Shown piece by piece: positions 7,601-13,931 of a DNA stretch of 64,000 nucleotides. Source of the stretch: Symploca sp. SIO1C2. GTDB lineage: Bacteria; Cyanobacteriota; Cyanobacteriia; Cyanobacteriales; Coleofasciculaceae. Position 1 is the first letter of the stretch. Every line of letters starts with the position of its first letter. The stretch covers positions 177,503 to 241,502 of the forward strand of contig JAAHFP010000006.1 of assembly GCA_010672925.1 (NCBI GenBank). The letters are read 5' to 3'. Under the pieces are notes generated by a model. The model did not search any database. It was not told where the DNA came from and saw only the letters and a program-made list of their open reading frames with translations. The position numbers and the translations under genes were made by a program.

Positions 7601-9818
7601 GGCAATTTTTGATAAACTCATAAAAGACAACTTTTTGAGATTGATTGCTATATTCCAGGAAAAATTCTTCTAATTGGTCAAAAATGAGAATTGTCAACAA
7701 ATTGTTGTCGGAATTTTGTCGCAATTGTTCGAGGATAACTTGAATTTGACGTTGGTCAATGCGCTCTTCCTGGAAAACTAAATTAATCAGTTCTTCCCTT
7801 TCATGGGAGCCAAACTCTAGGAGGGCTTTGTGTAAAGATTTCCCTAGTTCCCGCACCCAGTCTGTATAAACTTGCACTACGATGGGGGAAGCAATGCGAT
7901 CGCCTAAAGCTTGGTTTTTGAGGACAGGCACTAATCCGGCAGAAACAATGGAACTTTTGCCTACTCCTGACTGACCATGAATAACTATTAGTTTATAGTT
8001 GGCACGGCTCAGGCGTTCTATCAAACGGTTTACATCCTGCTTTCGTCCAGAAGCAGCAATTTCCCGCGCAATAATTTCTTGCTGCTCCTCTGCTGGCATT
8101 AGTTGGTTTGTAATTGGGCGTTGGGGCTGTAGGCGATTAGCACCAATAAAAGCACGGAAGCCATATAGTTGCTCTACCGAACGTTGTTCTTGCTTGAGGC
8201 GAAATGCTTCTAAGTAACATTTTTGTTCAAAATAAAGCTCACGTAAACTGTCTAGTAAGTAAAGGTAACGTTGGATTCTAGAATTATAATCACTTAATTC
8301 AATATTTTGTTGCAGCTCCTTGCGGGCTTGGGACAGCTGCTGACGAGCATCCAACTGCATAGCCAATCGCTGCTGAGACTTGACCAAATATAACTGATAT
8401 AGTTGATTTAATAAAAATCCGTGGTTATTTGTTATTTGTTGTTGGTTGTTGGTTATTTGTTGTTGGTTGTTTGTTGTTTGTTGTTGGTTATTTGTTATTT
8501 GTTGTTTGTTGTTTGTTGTTTGTTGTTTGTCAATATCTTCCTTGTCTTCCTTGTCTCCCTTTTCCTCCCCATCTCCCCATCTCCCCATCTCCCCATCTCC
8601 CCATCTCCCCATCTCCCCATCCCCCCATCTCCCTATTTCATTTCTTAACAAAGAAAGAGCTTTGCGAGCTTGATTCTTTGCATCTCCCCATCTTGAATGC
8701 CGAATTGCTACCTCAGCTAAAAAACCGTGATCTTGAGCGAGTTGCAGTTGTGAGCCATACATTTGATGTAAGTGGAGAGATTTTTGAGCTATAACTCGCA
8801 AGTGGTTCCATCCTTCCAAGTATTGCCATACTTCTGCTAGTTGAGTAATAAACTGAGCCACGATATCTTGACGCTTAGATTGCTCAAAAGCATCAATAGC
8901 TTGTTCTAGGTGATGGGTTGCTTCTTGCCAGTTACGGACTTTTTGAGACCGATGCAAATCAGCTTTGCGACAATAACACCAACCTATATACAGTAGTAGC
9001 AATCCCTCTCCTTCCAAATTTTGGCTAGCTTGCCAAAACTTCAAACTTTGTCGGTAATGGTCTAAGGCAGAATCAATCTCATCCCGAGCATGTTCATATT
9101 GACCAAGTAAAAATTGTAGACTGGCTTTGAGTTGAGGACCAATTAATTGTTGACGACGTTTTAAATCACTCAAAGCGGCTTCGAGTTCCACACGAGACCG
9201 GTGATCTGTGGTCAAATTTAGGATGGAATGGTGGGTCGCAACCTGCCACAAACCATCTCTGTGTCGCCTGGGATGCAACAGAGTGGTAAACAGGGTATCT
9301 GCCTTTTGCCGCAGTAAACCGATTAACTCATTAGTAGTGATTTCAAATTTAATTGGTGCAGCAGCCCAACTAGCGAAATCTGGGGCAAACAGTACTAACT
9401 TTTCTAGTACTTCATCATTCACCCACAAGACTAACGGGAAAGGCAACCGCTTGCGAAATTCATCCCGCACTTGATTGCTGGAAGTCAACAAGTCTTCCAA
9501 TGCATTCACCGACTCCAAACCGGAAATAATCAAGGCGGGATGGGATAAAACTGAGGCACAGGGGGTTCTGTGTTCGTAGTTTTGAATAGTGGTGTAGAGA
9601 GTAGTGGCGGATGACGGTAGTTCTAACTCTCGAATGGTATAGCGGCCTTTGGCTAATTCCTGTAAATCCTCCAAGACCCGCTGTTGCAGACTGTGATAGT
9701 TGCACCGCACCAGCACTAAGGAAAACTCCCCTTGGGAGAAAAACAAAGCTCGATCTAGTGCTTTTAAAGAGCGTTGGTTATATGTTGCAATGTCTGCTAG
9801 TTGTTTTGCTTCCACCAT
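4650..9818 (-). CDS. Giant nSTAND NTPase with 14 WD40 repeats (cassette copy 1)
   Basis: 1722 residues. Order: N-terminal ATPase-like domain with no Walker A (VLVRCNY where a P-loop would be, residues ~1-185); TPR-like helices (~190-390); a low-complexity insert (~393-466); more helices; nSTAND NTPase with P-loop GQSGVGKSS near 615 and Walker B LLTILIFDQLEEFF near 710; coiled coil (~953-1009); one hydrophobic segment RGLVLALLTVVSGILGTWAF near 1012; fourteen WD40 units from ~1095 to ~1680, which fits two seven-bladed propellers. STAND proteins are ligand-triggered oligomerising switches in signalling, immunity or programmed death. It overlaps the upstream ATPase gene by 22 bp, implying coupled translation. 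The ligand and effector are unknown. Confidence 0.9.
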   Translation of the reverse strand: MVEAKQLADIATYNQRSLKALDRALFFSQGEFSLVLVRCNYHSLQQRVLEDLQELAKGRYTIRELELPSSATTLYTTIQNYEHRTPCASVLSHPALIISGLESVNALEDLLTSSNQVRDEFRKRLPFPLVLWVNDEVLEKLVLFAPDFASWAAAPIKFEITTNELIGLLRQKADTLFTTLLHPRRHRDGLWQVATHHSILNLTTDHRSRVELEAALSDLKRRQQLIGPQLKASLQFLLGQYEHARDEIDSALDHYRQSLKFWQASQNLEGEGLLLLYIGWCYCRKADLHRSQKVRNWQEATHHLEQAIDAFEQSKRQDIVAQFITQLAEVWQYLEGWNHLRVIAQKSLHLHQMYGSQLQLAQDHGFLAEVAIRHSRWGDAKNQARKALSLLRNEIGRWGDGEMGRWGDGEMGRWGDGEEKGDKEDKEDIDKQQTTNNKQQITNNQQQTTNNQQQITNNQQQITNNHGFLLNQLYQLYLVKSQQRLAMQLDARQQLSQARKELQQNIELSDYNSRIQRYLYLLDSLRELYFEQKCYLEAFRLKQEQRSVEQLYGFRAFIGANRLQPQRPITNQLMPAEEQQEIIAREIAASGRKQDVNRLIERLSRANYKLIVIHGQSGVGKSSIVSAGLVPVLKNQALGDRIASPIVVQVYTDWVRELGKSLHKALLEFGSHEREELINLVFQEERIDQRQIQVILEQLRQNSDNNLLTILIFDQLEEFFLEYSNQSQKVVFYEFIKNCLNLPFVKVIFSIRDESLHHLLEIEQFNLEIIDNNILDKNIRYPLDNFLLSDAHAVIHHLTERAHFYLEPALIDELVRDLAGEMSVVRPIELQVVGAQLQSEQITTLAEYQQHGPKEKLVERFLEKVIKDCGSENEEAAWRVLYLLTDEHNNRPLKTHEELTELSKIKPKTLNLILEILEKSGLVFLFSEITDHRYQLVHDYLVGFIRQKQQSSNEAELLLEIEELRKTEQQLRAELREKELKTQLAKATAQQKKLTEQLNQVLQQRLREERIRGLVLALLTVVSGILGTWAFISENNSQLIALSASSEALLSDNSTFDALLTSLPAGKQLRQSWGATPEAQTRVVTALQQAVYSVRERNRFQGHTDWVSSVSFSPDGELIASGSKDNSIKLWNTDGSLLQDLPGHEAGVHSVSFSPDGQIIASSGADNSIKLWKRNSTGKFEAMPDKILTGHTQPVNSISFSSDGNTLASASWDNTVKLWSREGKLLKTLTGHTNFVLDVSFSPDGKLIASASRDKTIKLWSKDGDLLKTLTQHQKPVTSVSFSADSQMLASASADNTIKLWQPNGELINTFEGHSKSVLSVNFSPDGKTLASASDDNTVKLWHLDGTGTVETLKGHGNFVQDAMFSPDGKTLASASADNTIKIWSAQGMPQEIKGHSQAVSGVSFSPDGQTIATVSWDKTIKLWSRNDRTLLQAIAQAHSEPILSVSFSPDGELLATASEDKTVKLWQHQGEKWSTQPYKTLEGHEERVNSVSFSPDGKWLVSASSDQTVKVWKQDGTLVQILSGHNDIVWGANFSPDGEFIASASEDKTVKLWRRNGTDSWETQPYKTLDEKHNASVNWVTFSPNGKLIASASDDGTVNLWKSNGSFFKTLKGHNGIVNWVTFSPEGNKIASGSDDRTVKLWSQAGNLITTVKGHQQAVYGVTFSPDGEWLASAGEDKTVIVRNLNLDELLTNGCQWLADYHQNNRNSSSDRACDAISSGK
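8421..8640. repeat. Tandem repeats inside the nSTAND gene
   Basis: Two runs back to back: GTTATTTGTTGTTGG-type repeats (8421-8528) and the octamer CTCCCCAT repeated about seven times (8570-8630). On the coding strand they give GRWGDGEM repeats then QQITNN repeats, residues ~393-466. The frame survives because the total length is a multiple of three. The same motifs occur between genes elsewhere in the window. Confidence 0.9.
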
Positions 9819-11113
9819 GATTTAAATTTGGGCGATTCTGCTAAAACCGGGTTAATGTCAAACCACTGCCCTTCTTCTGGATCACGGTATTCAAAGACAA
9901 ACATACTGCGCAACAGAATATTGTGCTCCATATCGCCCCTGACATTTTGCGTTTTCATTACCTGAAACAGCAAGTCCCACTCATCATCGTCAATCGATGA
10001 GAGTAAGTAGTCCCGGCGTTCCCGAATCACCTCTTCTAAATTTTTTCCAGATAAGGGGGGGTCGTCTTGCATAACACAACCTAACAGTAACCCTAGCAAG
10101 TTCCGCAGGTGACCGCCACTAATACTGCAAAGACGATCTAGAGTTTCAGGAGTCTCAAACACCTCTGGGATTAACTCCAGCGCTTTTTCTGGGGTTTCAT
10201 CAGGAAAAGCTCTTACCATAATCATCTGCCGCAGCAATTCCATCCCCTCGGTATGTTCTTCCCCATTCCGCCGTTTGACTGGCACCATCGGTAATACTTT
10301 AGGGGGAATTCCACCACCTAAACGGTCTTTGAGAATTTCACAATCGTTGGAAAAAGTTAGTCCTAGGGGAATTGTATAAACAACGTGGCAATTCAGCTTG
10401 CGTAGTTGATCACCCCGGTCAATAAAGAGATATTCTTGTTGTGATCGCCCAGAAGGTAGAGGACGAAAATCTACCCGGTCTAGATTATCGACAATTACCA
10501 CAAGTCCAGCTTTACCCTTGCGTTTGAGGGCAGTATTTGCTTTGCCTAGGAGTTCTTCATTAATCGACTGTAGAATACCACTAGTGCGAGGTTCTAGGTA
10601 CTCCCTTAATCGCCGCCGGAGTTTAGGAGCTTCTTTAGTTCTAGCAGTTATTTTGCCAATGCCCAGGGATAGTTCAGCTTCCGCAGAGAGTTCTATCGGT
10701 GTTTGCAAAAAGTCAGCAATCTCCGTAAACAGATTAGCAAAGTAGCCCGGATGCAGTCGAATGTTAATTGCTTCTAGGCTTTCACTAACCTGACCAGCAA
10801 TGCTCAGTAGGATATCTGTAACATCAACATCTGCCATGTCCAAATCTTGAGATGACTCAAAATAAACCACATGGAATCCCTCTTGCTCCAAGTCAGATTT
10901 GAGGCGGAGCAATTCCGTGGACTTCCCACAGCCAATATGACCAGTAAACAGTTGACAAGTCGGTTCATCCGGTGAAATGACTGCAATCTGGCGCTTGAGG
11001 GATTTAATGATTTTGCTGCCTCTAACTGACGAAAAGTCAATATAATACTGTTGTTTTTGCACAGGCTTGCTGGGATTACAAGCCTTATAAAACCTCGGTA
11101 GATCCAATGTCAT
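9797..11113 (-). CDS. P-loop ATPase, cassette partner of nSTAND protein (copy 1)
   Basis: 438 residues. Opening motif YYIDFSSVRGS, Walker A FTGHIGCGKST near residue 62, YFESSQDLDM, Walker B LVVIVDNLDRVD near 205, then a C-terminal helical region with ISGGHLRNLLGLL that resembles the lid and winged-helix of ORC/KAP-like AAA+ ATPases. No transmembrane segment is evident. It is upstream of, and overlaps by 22 bp, the nSTAND-WD40 gene. A homolog at 59305 sits in the same order before a second nSTAND gene, so the pair behaves as a unit. A role in loading, sensing or regulating the STAND protein is inferred from context only. Confidence 0.85.
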   Translation of the reverse strand: MTLDLPRFYKACNPSKPVQKQQYYIDFSSVRGSKIIKSLKRQIAVISPDEPTCQLFTGHIGCGKSTELLRLKSDLEQEGFHVVYFESSQDLDMADVDVTDILLSIAGQVSESLEAINIRLHPGYFANLFTEIADFLQTPIELSAEAELSLGIGKITARTKEAPKLRRRLREYLEPRTSGILQSINEELLGKANTALKRKGKAGLVVIVDNLDRVDFRPLPSGRSQQEYLFIDRGDQLRKLNCHVVYTIPLGLTFSNDCEILKDRLGGGIPPKVLPMVPVKRRNGEEHTEGMELLRQMIMVRAFPDETPEKALELIPEVFETPETLDRLCSISGGHLRNLLGLLLGCVMQDDPPLSGKNLEEVIRERRDYLLSSIDDDEWDLLFQVMKTQNVRGDMEHNILLRSMFVFEYRDPEEGQWFDINPVLAESPKFKSWWKQNN

Positions 11114-11200
11114 AAAAAGTCATTATCCTTCTTAATTATAGTTAAATACATCCTTTGTTTGTTAACAACAAGAAAAACTCTGACTAGGAAAAATACTTCA

Positions 11201-11482
11201 TCATTCTTCTTGTTCACAGATACCCAGCCAGTTGCACTTCTTGGTTGTGTCACCTCTGGCAGATGGGTAAAAAGTTTCAGGTGTGTTACTATTAAGTTTA
11301 GCTTGAAAAATACTAACTGTTGGTGTGGGGAAGGGTGTGGATAACTGAAAGTCCTCCTGATTAATGAGCTCAGCACTAGTCACAGCTTGACCTACTCCAA
11401 AGGATAGTATAGGTAAAGTTATACCTACAATCAGTAGTTGTTTTTTCTTGTGTTTAAGGTTAATTTTAGTTAAGCGTGACAT
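11201..11482 (-). CDS. Small exported protein, unknown
   Basis: 93 residues with a lysine-rich N terminus followed by a hydrophobic stretch LLIVGITLPILSFGVG and an AVTSAE-like cleavage region, which suggests Sec export. The mature part is short, with two cysteines near the C terminus (KKCNWLGICEQ). It lies 87 bp upstream of the ATPase gene on the same strand and may share its transcript. I do not recognise the family. An overlapping ORF in another frame (11110-11376) is less convincing because it has no signal sequence. Confidence 0.5.
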   Translation of the reverse strand: MSRLTKINLKHKKKQLLIVGITLPILSFGVGQAVTSAELINQEDFQLSTPFPTPTVSIFQAKLNSNTPETFYPSARGDTTKKCNWLGICEQEE

Positions 11483-11632
11483 TGAGTGCTTACTCCGTAT
11501 ATGTACTCACCAATATTCTTAGAGCTAGTTTAAGATCAGGAGGATTTGATTTAGGGTTTTGTAAAGAACAGGTGTAGTATATATAATTATTTTTATTTTA
11601 CTGCAAAAAATATCTTTTAATCAAATCTAAGT

Positions 11633-11768
11633 GTCAATCAATTTTAGATTTTAGATTTTAGATTTTAGATTGACCCCATGTCTAAAGCCAGGGGCTTGGA
11701 ATAATGACAAAATCTTTGTTTTTTCCACGGATAAATCCGGGGGCTTGTATCCTTGTTTTTTTCGGTCA
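11633..11768 (+). mobile_element. MITE-like element, IS200/IS605-type ends (copy A)
   Basis: 136 bp that recur almost perfectly in inverted orientation at 41998-42134 (one substitution and one T indel by eye). It starts with four TTTTAGA-type heptamers and holds small hairpins (AAGCCAGGGGCTT and CGGATAAATCCG) with CCCCATG...GGGGCTTG and GGGGGCTTGTATCC. Sub-terminal hairpins of this kind flank cyanobacterial IS200/IS605/IS1341 elements. No transposase lies inside, so it is non-autonomous. It ends 12 bp from the glycosyltransferase stop. Confidence 0.65.
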
Positions 11769-11779
11769 TTTAGCCGTAT

Positions 11780-13672
11780 CTATTCAAGACACCGATACAG
11801 CTGAGTTAAATAACCATCTACGGATATTTGAGATTGAATTGCCTCTTGAGCAACACAAGTTGGTAGTTCATCTACTGGAGCTTTAAAATTCACTAACCAT
11901 AAATCTAAAGGTCGGGGTAATTGAGCTAATGCTTGTTGTAGAGTAGTAAAAGCTGAACAATTTTTCCCTTGCTTCCTCAGGCTAACACATTGGTCTTCCT
12001 CTTGATGGGCTAGGAAAAACTGTGGATTAATCGGTAATCCTGATAAATTTGCAGCTTGTTGAAATTCCCAACCAATGCCCATTATTTCACCAGTTTGAAC
12101 TAGGGTATTGTGGGTAGTAGCAATAAGTAGTGGCACTGACGACTGCTGTTGCATGATCGACACCAATAAGTCAGGGCGATAGTATTTTTGATAGCCGAGA
12201 TTATTGATTACCGTAAGGCTACTGAAAAAACCCATCAACCAGATAATAGCAACAGTTCTTTTCCCCTTAGTACTGAAGATATGGCGTTTCTTCTTGGGTG
12301 ATGGTACATTCGTTATTGTTTTTTGGGAATGGGGAATTAGGAATGGGGAATTGGGAATGGGGAATTGGGAATGGGAGATGTACTTCGATATTACTTTATC
12401 CTCCTTGTCCTCCTTGTCCTCCTCGTCTCCCTTGTCCTCCTTGTCCTCCTTGTCCTCCTCGTCTCCCTTGTCTCCCTTCTCCCCCTCTTCCTGCCAACTA
12501 AGAGCCAAAACTGCTCCTACTAGAACAATAACAGCGGGAAAGTAAACAAAGTTATACCTTGCCCCTCTGGTAAGGTCAACGCCGATAAAGTAAGTAATGC
12601 CAAAAAATAAGGCGATCGCTCCGAGAACAAAACCCCCTAAAATGCCTGTAGCTAATCGATGGTCAGATTGTCTCAATTGGGTTTTGATGCCACGATAGAG
12701 AATCGGCACTAGCCAAATGAAAAACAGGAGCATCACTACCCCAGAGGTAATGGACACTAGCTTGGCGGATACTTCCACTGGTAACAGGAAGAGCATGGTA
12801 ATCCAAGCAGCAAGGGACTGGAAAATAGGGTTGAGGATAGTCCAAATATTGCGATCGCTACTCATTACCCATTGAATCATCTCCGGGTCGCGACTAGCTT
12901 GCCAGACTGGGAACCAAACTATGCTACCGACAAAAGTACCAGCGGCCACACTACCAATGCGCCACCACTGGGAAGGAGAAGTTTGGCTGTTTCGTAGTAT
13001 CCAAAATCCCGCTAGTGCTATTGCCTCGGCACAAAGAGTCAGGCTAAAGAAGTAATGGGTTGCCATGCCTAAACTGTTGACCACTATCCAACCCAATGTC
13101 ACTGATAAAGGTAAGGGTTTTTTGTGGTGAAGATGCTGTAAGGCAACTACTAGGCAACTTAAAGAGGCGATTACCCAGAGAATTCCTAGGGTGTAATGGC
13201 GAGCTTCCTGAGCTAAAAAGATACCATAGGGAGAGACTGCCATTATAGCTGCGGTTAGTTGGGCTACTAACTGAGAACGAAAAGCCAGCCAACTTAGTCC
13301 ATAGACACCAGGAATAGATAATACACCCAAGAAGGCAGGAAGCGATCGCATTGCCCACAGGGAAACATAATCTCCGACAGGGGGAAATAGTTGTGTCCAC
13401 CAATGAGCTAGTAAAAAATAGAGGGGAGGATGATGATCCTCATTCAAGAGGTGATGTAGTAGTGCTGATGGAACCGCAACAGCGTTAGGTTTTAGGGGTT
13501 CCAGAAGATTGTCTAGGGAAATTACCTGGTTGAGGGGTACAAGGTTATAACTATTGCCCAAACTAAATACCATCGTAGCAAACTCATCTGTCCAAGGAGA
13601 CTTCAGAGCCAGATTTCCAAAGCGTAAGGCAATGCCAAGAATAATCCATACCAACAGTGGCAGTAGGGTCAT
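11780..13672 (-). CDS. Membrane glycosyltransferase, GT39/ArnT-like
   Basis: 630 residues with about ten transmembrane helices. The N-terminal loop has SPWTDEFATM and HHPPLYFLLAHWW, matching the acidic-residue loop and the HPP motif of PMT/ArnT-type enzymes that use polyprenyl-phosphate sugars on the periplasmic side. A C-terminal soluble part follows. Residues ~395-447 are a repeat-derived insert (EGEKGDKGDEEDKEDKED, then SQFPIPNSPF) located between helices. Substrate unknown. The ATG start at 13672 is followed directly by a membrane helix, as expected. Confidence 0.85.
   Translation of the reverse strand: MTLLPLLVWIILGIALRFGNLALKSPWTDEFATMVFSLGNSYNLVPLNQVISLDNLLEPLKPNAVAVPSALLHHLLNEDHHPPLYFLLAHWWTQLFPPVGDYVSLWAMRSLPAFLGVLSIPGVYGLSWLAFRSQLVAQLTAAIMAVSPYGIFLAQEARHYTLGILWVIASLSCLVVALQHLHHKKPLPLSVTLGWIVVNSLGMATHYFFSLTLCAEAIALAGFWILRNSQTSPSQWWRIGSVAAGTFVGSIVWFPVWQASRDPEMIQWVMSSDRNIWTILNPIFQSLAAWITMLFLLPVEVSAKLVSITSGVVMLLFFIWLVPILYRGIKTQLRQSDHRLATGILGGFVLGAIALFFGITYFIGVDLTRGARYNFVYFPAVIVLVGAVLALSWQEEGEKGDKGDEEDKEDKEDKGDEEDKEDKEDKVISKYISHSQFPIPNSPFLIPHSQKTITNVPSPKKKRHIFSTKGKRTVAIIWLMGFFSSLTVINNLGYQKYYRPDLLVSIMQQQSSVPLLIATTHNTLVQTGEIMGIGWEFQQAANLSGLPINPQFFLAHQEEDQCVSLRKQGKNCSAFTTLQQALAQLPRPLDLWLVNFKAPVDELPTCVAQEAIQSQISVDGYLTQLYRCLE
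12325..12487. repeat. Tandem repeats inside the glycosyltransferase gene
   Basis: GGGAATT/GGGAATG heptamer run (12325-12378) joined to repeats of TCCTTGTCC/TCCTCGTC type (12399-12487). Both units occur together again inside the ChlH gene at 33466-33588, in the opposite order relative to the plus strand, so the two inserts look like the same composite element. Confidence 0.85.
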
Positions 13673-13931
13673 AGTTTATTAGTAGAGGTAGGCAACAGGC
13701 AATTTTGATAAATTATCCTTTATAGGGAATAGGGAATAAGTGTTGCCCCTCTTTGTCCCTAAACCCTACATCCCGCCATCACCCCGTGAAGTTAACGGGG
13801 GAGAAAGTCAAGCAATTGAAGATTGAAGATTTTAGATTTACCCCATAAATAGACGATACTTTAGGGGCTTGTGACCTTTTTAATTCTTCAGATCTAAAAT
13901 CTAAAATCTAAAATCTCTCTGCTCACTTAAC
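13673..13931. other. Intergenic region with degraded element
   Basis: Between the glycosyltransferase and cphA. It holds an inverted ATCACCCCGT/ACGGGG motif near 13788-13800 and a diverged half of the IS605-like element (ACCCCAT...TTAGGGGCTTGTGACC, 13838-13880), flanked on both sides by TTTTAGA-type repeats. No gene seen. Confidence 0.4.

Noticed and set aside
8421-8794. Overlapping plus-strand ORFs of VVGCLLFVV and PHLPISPSP repeats
   Set aside because: Antisense reading of the heptamer/octamer tract within the nSTAND gene; low complexity with no protein-like content.
11110-11376. 88-codon minus-strand ORF overlapping the small exported protein gene
   Set aside because: It lacks a signal peptide or known motif and overlaps a better candidate in another frame.
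11704-11886. 60-codon plus-strand ORF
   Set aside because: It lies across the IS605-like element and the antisense of the glycosyltransferase 3' end.
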